Shown here: in pieces, positions 1-11,430 of the stretch | How the letters are laid out: each line of letters starts with the position of its first letter | Numbering within the stretch: the stretch's first letter is position 1 | NCBI RefSeq assembly: GCF_037038585.1 | Contig: NC_092522.1 | Location: 47,715,661-47,779,660 of the forward strand | From: Patagioenas fasciata | Taxonomy: Eukaryota; Chordata; Aves; Columbiformes; Columbidae | DNA: 64,000 nucleotides | Direction: 5' to 3' | Made by a program: the position numbers and the translations under genes | Notes under the pieces: model-generated | What the model saw: only the letters and a program-made list of their open reading frames with translations | Databases searched by the model: none | What the model was told of the DNA's origin: nothing

Positions 1-1447
1 TTTTACTCTTGAAGCAATAACTACAAAGTCATAGCTGTTTTTAGAGGGAGGTGAGTAAGACCATTTTTGGTGTTCAGTTTCAGTAACACACAACCTGGTG
101 GCTGAAGGAAAGGCCCATCAGCCCCAGCTCTGAAGATCATCTTGCATCTTTCCTAGACTATTTCTTTCTAGAGAGGGCAGAAGACACTTTTATACATTTC
201 TGACTTTCTGCATGGTTACCAGGGTCTCCATCAAAGAAGTAGTGAGCCCTGGCTCACAGTGACAGAAGAATAAAAAAATATTAATGAAGCAAATTCTCCC
301 ATTTTACCTCATAATGAAGTTCTGGATTTAGGCATGTTTCTATAGTAACAATAATGTCTTCAGAAGGATTTGTTGGTTTATCTCCTGCATTAATTCTATG
401 GAGTTTTACAATATTTGGAATTTAAAGCATCTTTCTTCTCCACAGAAAGCAGATCATTGTTTCCTTCATAAAGAACAACCAAAATTAGAGAACATTTTGA
501 CTGACATTTAATATTACTAAAATAGGATTTCTGCAATTCTGTAATGCCAGCAAACACCACAAAACAGCCCACCCCACCTCGAAATAACCAAGCATGAGAG
601 GAATATAAGAATGGGAGGAGGGATTGGTCTTTTTCATTGTGTCAAGTGTGGCAACATTTTGTGACAAGAAAAAAAGAAAAGGTGTTTTTTCTAAAAAGCA
701 ATCACTTTTGTTCATAATTAAACCATTCTGTACATTCCAGAGTAACATGTATTATCTCTTTCACAGGATGCAGATTTTGACAACCACTCTTCTTGTTTCC
801 AGGTGCATTTGTATAGACATTTGGGAGCATGTGTTTTTATGTCAACGTGATATGCAAACTGCTTGGATTTCCAGAAACACTTTGACATGCTTTTGCATTG
901 CCCTGACAACAGAAAATCAGACAATGTAGTTCCTTCACACTGGCTATTTTCAAGGGGTACTCCACACTTTCAGAAAGTGTCAATGTATTTCAGAGTCAGT
1001 ATCTGCATTGTGCTGAAATTACTTTGTGGAGTAGAGGGTCAGTTCTTTCAATTTCTGTCATTGTATTTAAAAATAATAAAGATTTGTTTTTCTAAATATG
1101 AGCTACATGCCTTTTCTCCCTCTCTTAAGAGTCTTTTAGGGCAGAAACGCTAAACCATCCTGCTTTTCAGTGAGTTGTATGCTAAGGTTCCCTTCAGTAC
1201 TTTGACTATGAACATCAAGGGCTAGCGTGGTTTACCCACTGAGGACATATGAGTTTGATCTATATGATACCCTGTTCCCTTACAAGGCAAGGCTGGTATA
1301 CATTTAGGGCCTCTAGACTGGCCTGGAGAATAGAAGTGGGATAGGCTCCCTAAAACCTGCAGCATTTTGCAGTGTTTTAGCCATGAAAATAATTTTATTA
1401 AAAAAAAAAAAAGCGCTCTTCTAAAAGATGAAAATATGTTAAATATG
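1..1447. other. Intergenic, no recognised gene
   Basis: This is AT-rich sequence downstream of KCNK1. The open frames present (largest about 108 codons nearby) are low in complexity or have no recognisable family, and they look random. A 13-nt A-run sits at about 1400-1412. Nothing else is supported. Confidence 0.7.
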
Positions 1448-1592
1448 TTGGAGACTATTCTGACCTTTATTTTAAAAGCTTTACCAAATCTGGACATGGT
1501 CCTGAGCATGACCTAGCTAACCCTGGTTGAGCAGGGAGGCTGGACTAGCTATCTCCAGTGATGCTTTCCAGCCTCAACTATTCTGTGATCAG
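1448..1592 (+). mobile_element. CR1 LINE 3'-end fragment
   Basis: The order of motifs matches the end of avian CR1 elements: a GGAGACTATTCTGAC-like start, GGACATGGTCCTGAGC, then CCTGGTTGAGCAGGGAGG, CTGGACTAGCTATCTCCAG, CTTTCCAGCCTCAACTATT and CTGTGAT. The 3' end is at about 1592, where the usual octamer repeat begins. The copy is severely 5'-truncated and diverged by many substitutions, so it is an old insertion. The family is assigned from remembered consensus wording, not from an alignment. Confidence 0.75.
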
Positions 1593-3317
1593 AGTGGTTT
1601 ATTTTCTGCCTTGCTAGCTGCTTTCTGCAGCAGTGTTCCTACACATCTCAGAGCTGTTAAGACAAGGCCAAGACTCCTTGTTATACATGCTCATTTTGTG
1701 CAATGCTGGCCACAGGGGACAGAAGCTTGTCAGCTAGCGGGAAGCAAGGAGAGACACGTGAAGACATTACAGAGGATGTGCAGAAGTCACCACGGAAAAC
1801 ACAATTCTCCTCATTACCTGGGAGGAGGTAAGACCCAGCACGCTGCAAGGTGAGCAGCAGAGCTCTGTCAAATGTGCTCTGCACTGCTGTGGGACCTCAT
1901 GTCTCTATCCAGGTGGCCCTGGGGCTGTTGTGCCATTTTCTGCTCCTGCAGGGGTCTGAAACAAGTAGAGGAAAGGCTGAGGTGGCTCACCAGGTGGTTT
2001 GGGAGGTCTGCCAATAAGACACAGAATCCTCTGATATCATAGATCCCCCTAAAATACTCTTGAGCTCTTCTCTTTCTCCAGTGTTTAGGGTCACATAGCC
2101 ATTGCTTGATACACCTAAGCAGATACATACATAGATGAACATACAAATTTTACCAACTTGGTCAAATTGTTGCATGAAACCTAGGAATAAGCATTACTAA
2201 ATGACACCCTCTTTTCATTATTGCTAATCAAGTGTATTAAACTTATGAAGAAACACAAAGCAGTTAGAAATGTGTAGTTTCTGAACACAAATAGCAAGCA
2301 ATAATACCTGAACACAGAGAGATCCTGAACCATGTGAAAGGAGCCTCTACAAGTCCAAAACAGTCTATGATTTTCTGCATTTTGTACTCTGTAAATACTT
2401 TCACTTATGCTCTGACAATAGTGTCAATCTAAGCAAACAAAAACTGCCACAATGAGTGTTAAGAAACTAGTAACCTGGGAAAGTGACAAAAAAAGTAGTT
2501 CTCTACATGGGAGCACCTGTGGATATGACAGCTGTCAATGTTATGGCTCATACACATGGAGCCAAATATCTTTGCAGGGTGATTCTGCAGCCATACAAAC
2601 TTGGAAATAACTCTTTGTGAGAGAACTTGGAACTATTTGTTTGTACTAAATTTGTCCTGGGATTAAGTATTTTTCTCTGCAGAGTTTTCAGGATAACATT
2701 TGGAGACTGCCAGTCACACCTAGGTCACCTCAGAGAAAACAGAATTTGTGCCATGATTTCAATTATTACTTCAAATACGCCAAATCAGCTATGTACAACT
2801 TGTTTCTAAGCTGACGACGTGCAAGATTTCAGTCCAGTAAACTATTTTGTTCTTCTATCTACTGATATGGATAGAAAGCTTAAGTATCAGTGAAATAATG
2901 CAGAATAGACAGGAATCAAAATTATTCCTGAGAAAATAATCTACTTTTTATTTGAAGACTGTTACTTGTTTTACTAGTGCTCATAAGAATATTTAAGCAT
3001 TTGCTGTTCAAGAGACACGTTCTGTATCTTATCTGTCAAGTTCTCCTTACTGCCTGAAACAAAACCAGTACTCTACAATTGCATGGGTTGAGATTAGGTG
3101 TGCAAACCAAGACAAAGTGTTAATTATACCTGTTAAAATCTATCTACACATTTCTATGGGATGGATCAGAATTGATGTGGGCAGTAGGAATCTTTTTATG
3201 TAGCGTCCCCAGTTCTGCTTAGACCAAATGCTGGTTACTTCAGCCAGGAGAGTTCTGCTTTTCAGCACTTGTCTTCTACAAGTCCATTTGCAACTTTGTG
3301 AAAAGTTATTAATATGC

Positions 3318-3337
3318 TGTTTGTTTGTTTGTTTTTT
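3318..3337. repeat. (TTTG)n microsatellite
   Basis: Four tandem TTTG units run into a T-run. This is simple sequence only. Confidence 0.85.
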
Positions 3338-4021
3338 GCCCCTCAAGACTATCTTAGCTGTGTGTTGGGTAGCACAAACACTTTGGAAATGTATCCCAGC
3401 TGCTCTCCAAACACTGACCATTCCAACCCACTTTCTCCTGAAATGTCTTGGGATCTGGCTTTGAGTCTGCCTTGATCTAGCTGAATTCTCACCAGCCTCT
3501 GAGGGAGCAGTAAGCTAAGCTTGTTTTAAGGCACGAGAAAGCAAAATGCTGGGATTTTTATGCCATGAAGAAAACCAGTTCCAAAGTGTATGACCAGCTC
3601 AAGGGTTTTGAACTGCTAATGTCACGTGCAGAATAAAGGACTATGCTGCCTTTCTGTTACGTGTATCATTTTAATGTAACTTTTCCTTGTCACAAGACTT
3701 TTCATGAAAACAACGCTTTATTCAAATAGCATTATCTGAGGGAGGATGAAGGTGAAAAGCTGTGACAGACTAAAGTAAAAAAAAAATTATCAAAAGGAGT
3801 CTTGTGTGACTCATTCAGTTATTTTATGCCTATATAAGCCCATACTTGCATCACATGTTTTCATTGCTTTTCATTATATAAAAATAATACTTAATTTTGA
3901 GTGTAATGTGTTCTGTATAAAGGCAGAAAGATATTTTAAAGTATAATGGTAATCATCTGCCTATTGCACAGAATATTATACCTGGATGCATTTTATTGCC
4001 TTTCTTCATGGTACTCTCTGA

Positions 4022-4304
4022 AGCAGCAGCAGCAGGAATTTGGAGGCACAGCAAATCCTCCAAGCAAGAAATAGAATAGATGAAGCAGTTGACTTGCATA
4101 TCCTGGACAGCGCACGACTCAAAACAATTACTGTGCCTGTTGTAGGAGCTGGAAAGCTCATAGTGGATGAGTCAGAAAAGATGAGCTCATGGTTAAGGCA
4201 GATTAACGCTGCCCAGGATACAATTATTCTATCACTGCCTCAGCCACAGACAGCTCTGTGAAGTGCCACAAGTCACCTAGTGTAACTCTGCACACGTCAA
4301 TAAA
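4022..4304 (+). other. Unidentified open frame with poly(A) signal behind it
   Basis: The frame is open from just after a stop at 4019-4021 to TGA at 4259-4261 (79 codons). It begins in a short AGC run and has no ATG near its start. The peptide is mixed and hydrophilic (for example VDLHILDSARL, VVGAGKLIVDESEKMSSW) and belongs to no family I know. AATAAA follows 38 nt after the stop, with a TGATGTGATCCAGGTGT stretch downstream. It could be the last exon of an unannotated transcript, but chance is equally likely. An AP-1 word TGAGTCA lies inside the frame. Confidence 0.2.
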
Positions 4305-7300
4305 CTGCGCTTGATGTGATCCAGGTGTCGATTTATCCAAGTGCTGAGCTGCAAAAGGTGTTAACACTGACCATGCTGAGGGCTCTCAAAAAGCCAGGCT
4401 AGTCATACTGACCTGGGCACTCCTTAAAGCCAGAAAAAAGCCCTGTGTGTAGCAATGTGCAGAGGTCCCTTCTGTATTCAGGATTGCCCTTCCGCATGCT
4501 CCATCAGGCTAGCAGTATAAATACGAAGACCACGGAGCTTACGGATTAGAGCTCTCTAATGCCACAAAAATATTAATTTCCACTTTGCAGGCACTGATGT
4601 GAGCAGTATGGAGGAGCTGCTATAGCTGCCAGCAATTTTGTTTTGCCCAAACAACACTTAGTGTCTTTCTAATCTAGTCTCGGACCAGCCCGTAGTTAAT
4701 TTTCTTCAGCCGTTTTCCAGCCTCTCCGCTGCTAGAAAAATTCATTCAGGTAGTGTTAGTTGTGAAAGCCAAACATCAACATATAGGAAGCACTGGCCTT
4801 GTGACAGACAAACTGTGAATCTGTAATACTGTTGTGTTGCCTGTGGTTGTCTTCATATAGTCTTTATTTTGAAATCGCACTTTCAATAATATTTTGGGGG
4901 AAGATATAGGGGCTGTGCAATAACAAACTGCACCCAGATTTTTCAGTCTATGAGATCCATACTGCTCACCTGGCAAATTTATGCCCATCACTGCTTTTTC
5001 TTCCATGATCCCCTGATCCAGCCTCCGCTGACTTCAGGCAGCTTTAACTCATATTGCAGAGGGTAAAGCAGGTTTGTATAAACTCTAAGTCAAACTGGTA
5101 CCTAGATGAAGACAAATTACATTTAAATCTTCTTGATTAGCTTTAACCTGAATCAGAAAGGAAAGATTATCCCTTTAAAAGTAGCTTTTCCTAGTACCGC
5201 TTTCTCATTAGCCTTTTTGAGACTGTGTGTTCTCCAGCTTTCCTGAATGCAGTCCTTCTCGTTTCCATGACCAGTGAGTCTTTTAAGCCAATGGGAGGTA
5301 ATGGTCTTGTTTTAAGGGCAAGAAAACAGAATATATGAAAGCTGACTAAAAATCTGGTTAAGCAGACAGATCAGAGCTCACAGTTTCTTACTTATTTCAT
5401 TGGACCCAGGTACTTAATGTGAATATTGTCATTCTGCTTTAATTCAGATAACAGAATTCATATACATAATAAAATTAATGGCTTAGTACAAGCAGCAGAA
5501 ACATTTAAGAGTCCAGTTGACAATACTGGCAATATTATTTTTGTACTAACCACAATAAATTTAGGGAATAAAGTGTTTTTGTTGTAGCAGAACAATCCCG
5601 TTTCAAATCACCAAACAGTTTCAGGCCTAATTTACTAATTCACTGATGTTGAAACTAAGTTGGCTGTCCGAAGTTTATGCTGTTGAAGCATGCACTAGCA
5701 AAGAGACAGCTTTAAAACCCATATACATTGCAGCCTATGACTTCTGAAAGATGTATCAGTACTATTCATTCATTAGAAGAACAGAAATCAAAACTACATC
5801 ATTGGTCTCAGTTCAGTATGTTCACAAGAACCAGAAATTCTATTTTGATTTAAAGTTATTTTCAATTGCAAACACTTCAATTTGATAAACCTCTTCTTAG
5901 TATTATTCAATCTTGCAGAATATTATATATATCTATTATTAATAGAAATCCTTACAGACATTTATCTAACATTCAATAACCTTTTGTTTCAGAGAGTACA
6001 GATTCACTAACCAGGTCCTGTGTATTGCAAACAATTAATGCCCCTAGTAATCCAAGTGCTATGTAAGTTGTTACTTCTTCAAGCTCATTCAGTACCTTGG
6101 TTGTTTGTTTGGTTTATGTTTGATAATCCTGAAAGAAAAGAGCTGTGGTACGACTTGACAAAGAGCAACAGCAAAGCTTTTCAGACTCTTAAAACATATG
6201 GAGTAGTATAAAGAACACTCTAATGCAAATTTTATTCCAAAATATTTTTCCCTTCTTGTGTAGATCCTAAGATGATAAATCACATAATTTTTGTTAGTGC
6301 TTTCATTGAATCTACCCACCACTCAAGACCGCACCAAGTGCTGCCTCTTTGGCATTTTTAAAGTAGCAAATTGGATTGGAAATGCTGGTCAGAGCGTGAT
6401 GTCTGGCACATAGAGCTGAGACATGAGCTGGGTGTGCTCAAGGCACTACATCTGGCAGCAGGAGATAAGACAACCTGTGGGGAATAATCAGCTTTTTACA
6501 CCCAGGTGTCCAAAAACTCCTTCTATGTTGAAATTGGTCTTTTTCCCTAGTCGATGTTCTGAAAGGCAAGCAGAGATTAAACCAGGTTTCCTCAATCAAA
6601 TGCTGTCAACATGTCCCATAATGCCCGCCAGCTCAAAAGTTCTCACTGAAGCAATAGTTTTGCTTCTCTGCATGTCCTGGAACCACCTGCCTATCTGAAG
6701 CTCTCCACATTTCTCTGGTGTGATCTCCCATATTACCTACATTGCAGGGAGGGAGGTACCTGTTGTCTTATGGTCCGATCAATACAATGTTTGGACCTTA
6801 CTGCAGCAAATTCATGTACGAGACTCTACAGTGCAGCCATAACTATGACTCAAGGGGACAGATCTTTCCAGATACATCCATTAAATTACAAGCATACCTG
6901 GAATTTGACCTACCAAACACAAAATGCCCATTGCTAGCAATTTGTAACTAATCTGGGCTGGCAAGCAAAGAATCATAGTCACTGCAAAGAAAGCATGTAG
7001 ATGGCTATTGCAACAGTCTCATGGCAAACTCTGCAGGGAGTAGGAGAACAGCCATTTTGACCTTCGTGAAAGTGCTGGCCAAAAAAATATAACCATTCCG
7101 GGAGACATACAGAGCAGCAACCATCATAACATCAGTGCAACTCACTAGGGGAGAAATATCTTAGCTGTAGCACAACAGCACTGTATTTGCAGCTCAGACA
7201 AAAACTGCAGCACAACATTTACCAGAGACACACTAAGCCTGAGGCAAAGCTGAAGTATAGAGATGTCATTTTGCCATGCATTGATAAGAGATAAAATACA

Positions 7301-10255
7301 GCAAAGCTGGGCTTCCTGGGAGTTTTTGATCAAGCATATCAGTGGATGCACTGACTGAGTAGTGAGTTCCATCATTAGGTTTTCGACTACTTCCTGGCCC
7401 CCAGTTTGGGGTCCTGAAGTGAAGGTCTAACATGATGAGAAGACTCCACAGGGCTTCCTGGCAGGTGGATTTCACTCAGCTGGTAAGGTTTTTCTACAAG
7501 ACATCACAGAGACATGTTGAGTTACTTTGTGTGTGGCCTGAGCTCTTCTGCGAAACTGTTCAAGAGTCATATACCCAGGCGGGCTTAGATTAATACATTT
7601 TACTCTCTCAAAGTTGTCTATAGCTGCTGAGGCTACAGATGGGAATAGCACAAAGGAGACTGAAGATCTGAAACACAGCTGGCATCCACAACGGCCTCTG
7701 GTGGGGGTGAGAGCTCGATTTGTACAGAAACACTCTATCTGAACAGTATTTATTTGTGCACTGTGGGTGCTAATACAACTCAGAGCCATCTTCATAAGCT
7801 TCACAGAAGTCTTTGCACACAGGTACTCTTAGGAAGCCATTACTCTCTCAGAGCAACTCTCATTAATTTAAATAGGAGACCCAAGCTGATATTAAGGGAG
7901 GTCACAGACTCATTAAAATTTTCAAATGAAAACCATAGCTTCCCATGAATGAAGTACTTTTACAGAGGTGCCCAGCAAATTTAGACAAAGTTTAGCGTAT
8001 TCAAGTCTCCTATGAGATGACAGGAAGTGAGAATAGTCACCATTTTTAAATGAATTGCAGTATTCGTGAGCTAGGTACAATTTTCAGAGCAATCATGTCA
8101 ATTCTGTAGAAAACCATTGTGAAAGTTAAGAATATAAATTGCATGATATAAAAGGAAGAGGAAAAGCCAATTCCTTTCCAGTTCACATAATCGCAAATGA
8201 ACCACAGCAAGAAACATCAGGGAGTCACTTTTCACAGAAGCACAGATAGCAGGGGGTTAATTAGCATTGGATCATATGTATCAGACTGAAAATGTGTAAT
8301 GAATAGCTAGCACATTCACATGAGACAAGGCTGATAATCTGCTCTGTCATTTCAGGAAACATTTATGGATGTAGAGAAATTATCCCAGTTGCAAATAATC
8401 ACACTGACTGCTGTAGACCTACCAAAAGGATAACTTTGAGGCCAAACCACCTAGAAATGAGTCTTAAAATGTATATTCAATGAGGCTGTACTTTGCAGAT
8501 GGCAGAAAACAGAACTTTCTGTCAGACCCGGACGCATCAGAGATGTACAGTTTACCTTTAATGAAAACAACCTACAGCAATCTTTTCAGTTGCTTGGATT
8601 TATTTTCCTTGTATGTAACTAGGATGAAGTATGTGTCACGTTTAGGATCTGTACTGGTACATTTTGGGGACAATTTTGTAGAACTGTATTAGCTGCTATA
8701 GGTTTTAAAGTTACTTCATTTTTTGCACCAAGATGACAGAAAAGAGAGTGAATGGGTTCAACGGTGAATAGGTAAGCTGCTGATGCCAGGGAGAGTTAAG
8801 TATACATAAGGAATTTCACTTTCAGGCAAATGAGGCACCCATTAGGGAACACACCTGCATTACTTCTTCATCCAGGTGTTACAGAACCTACCAGAGTGTC
8901 TCTAGGGGCTTCCCTTCAGCCTCCAGCCTGCAGGCCTGGCCACATGGACCAACCTCTAGTAACCATTCCATTTTGAGTTAATGACTGCATTCAAGTTTCT
9001 CCCCCTTTTCCTCAGAAAGGTCTTCCACTTGCAGGATTCCTGCTAATTACTGCTCTGGTGATAATATTTTACGAGGACCTGGCTATCCCCTGCTCCTCCA
9101 AGCTGTCCCTGCAGACCCGCTCTGCAGAGTGAGCCCAGCCCTGGACAAGTATATGTTTACAGTAAATAAAAATTGGAAGCCTCTAAGTAGGCTGGCCCTC
9201 GCTCTTCTTTCAGAGCTCTACTGAGTTACCTGTCTTTTTCCATCATGGTCTCATTATTTGACACTTCCTACGCTTCCCCCCTCCTTGCTTTCCCCAGGTT
9301 CTCATGGTTCCTGCTGCACAGCAAGGACAAGCAGTGCGCAGCCAAAGCTGCCGCTTGTCATCCAGATTGCTCACAGATCAATCTGCTTGTCTTTCCCTAC
9401 TATAATGGGAAATAGTCCTTCCTTTACCAGTATGCTGCTTCATATAGCACAGCAGAATGTAGCTGTGGACACTAATAATTCCTTCCACAGCCCGTAAGAG
9501 CTTATTGAAAGAATTAGGCAGACAATAGTACCAGGATGCTTAAAAAGATTGCTTCCTATTATTGTGCTTTTCTTACTTTACCCAAATTTTTCTTTCTTTG
9601 TTTCACTCTGCAAACATTGATTCCACAGGGACCAGGACTCAATAGTACACCATAGAAGAGGAGAATAAAAAGTTCAGGTTTTCATCTAAGTGTTGATTTT
9701 TCTACAAAACTCCAAAACAGACTTTAAACAAGACCTCTTAATGACCCAAAGAGATTTCTGAAAATCCTACTTCTTGACAGAGCTTAAAAATCTACTTGCA
9801 GCTTTTCTATGCCAGCATTTCCTCCTGCCTCAGATATTTCTCATAAAGCCCTGAAACAGAGCTTTTACATGTACAGGGAAACACTTCAGGCAGGAGGATG
9901 ACAGCTTAGCTTTGTCCAGAACTTAGCCTGATTTATGATGTTTGAACAAGACCAAGATTTAAAGCATGATCTCTGGAGACTCTGCTCTAAACTGGACAGA
10001 TAAATCATTTTTATACTTGGATGCTTCTGTTTACCTCATTCATGATGTCTTTGTTTTCACAGCTTAATATTTCTCTGAATAATCATGAGATAAGAGAGGA
10101 TTTCAGAATTGCTTCACATCTGTATTAGTACCTTACAGACTAAGTTGCAGAAGTTCTCTGAATTCAAACTAATCAGGGGATACAGAGATGCAATAGTTCA
10201 TCATTAAAGCACCAAAGAGTTCTCCTTTTTGTGCTTTTCTCCTTAAACATTCAAA

Positions 10256-10330
10256 TCCTTCTCTTATTTACATACATGTGGACCATGATCAAGTCACCTC
10301 TTAAACTTCAACTGCAGTAAGTGAAAAGAT
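10256..10330 (-). mobile_element. Decayed CR1-clade LINE fragment (C-terminal RT region)
   Basis: Read on the minus strand, the segment gives a peptide like KRGDLIMVHMYVNKRR. This corresponds to the [15 protein letters not shown] motif in the C-terminal part of CR1 ORF2. It is short and diverged, with no terminal repeat visible. It may belong to the same insertion as the fragment at 11180-11430, which has the same orientation and the expected order. Confidence 0.5.
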
Positions 10331-11179
10331 TAAATTTTGTATTATTTTTTTCTGTTTTAAAATCTTTCTTGAATCCTTTTGCACAAAGCATGCTAAGAAA
10401 GAGTATTAGCCCTGGAGCAGGTCATTATATTCCTGCAATGGTGGTATAATTATCCTGTACAGAAACAACATACTCTTTCTGCTCATGTGATATTCCCCTG
10501 CTTATATATCCTCTGACAGAGTGTCAGGTAGTCATAAATAAGTATTTGAATTGTGCACACTTGAACACAGTGCACTTCAGAGCAGCATACTGTGTATGCT
10601 CAGCAGTCATAATACAAATCCATTAATTAATCAGATTTCAATCCCTCTCTTTGTCTTTAATCTTGATTGACTATAGACTGTTGTAAATACCTTTTACAGA
10701 ATTCAAGACAGATTCATACCTGTACCTGTCAGTTTAAGATCTTGACTAAACACTCCCTCTGTTCATGCTTCCAGTGTGCAAATATTTTTTAAATGGAAGT
10801 AAAAAATAGAAGTGACATGTATTTTCATACACATATATAAAATATGTAAGTTAATAGGTATATTACCATGTGTTAAATCTCTACTTGTAGGAATAACATC
10901 AATCTGAAATAATTTTAGATATCAAAAGAATGATTTTTAAAATCTTTATCAACATAGATGCTTTGTGACATAATCCTCCCCCACTCAGTTTCCCTGAAGC
11001 ACCTTTGCCTTATGAGCATTACGCCTTAGCTTTTCTTATTTGTTCCAGAACCACATTCTTTTCCTCCATACATCTGTACTGTGATCATGCCTTGCTCATA
11101 GGTAGCTGTAGCAATTAATTGTTAAACTGGAAATGTTTTTTAGGGATAATTCTATCTAGCAGACATAGAAAAATCCTGA

Positions 11180-11430
11180 GCCGCTGGCAATATCTTGTTT
11201 GGAAAAATCATATTTAGAGACTTGACAGGTATTATGCCGTTGGCGGGGATAGCTCTATCGTATATGTCTTTTGACTTGAAATTACCCATGATGATGCAGG
11301 TCCTTTCTGTATATGAAGGAGCTGATTACCTAGGTCCTTTCCCTGATCTGGGCATGGTTGCAGACTCCCTGGCAGCAAGTCCCATCACCCTCTGCCTCCC
11401 CTTTCAATTTGTCAATAATTACTGCATATA
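11180..11430 (-). mobile_element. Decayed CR1-clade LINE fragment (endonuclease region)
   Basis: On the minus strand, two blocks resemble the apurinic-like endonuclease of CR1 ORF2. One is KGEAEGDGTCCQGVCNHAQ, in the place of the family's GDVVVGVCYRPPDQ block. The other, about 25 codons later, is IIMGNFKSKDI, in the place of the catalytic LMGDFNHPDICW block. The spacing fits. The catalytic Asp of the GDFN motif reads Asn and frames shift between blocks, so the copy is dead. Boundaries are approximate. Confidence 0.6.

Larger units (their letters stand above)
1593..10255. other. Intergenic, mostly unannotatable
   Basis: I recognise no conserved gene here. A (TTTG)n microsatellite sits at 3318-3337. 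An open frame at 4022-4261 is followed by AATAAA at 4299-4304, and a TATA-like word TATAAATA lies at about 4516. Their significance is unclear. The remaining short frames look like chance. Confidence 0.65.

Noticed and set aside
10980-11000. CACTCAGTTTCCC-like text suggestive of a MIR SINE
   Set aside because: Only about 12 nt agree and no MIR core follows.
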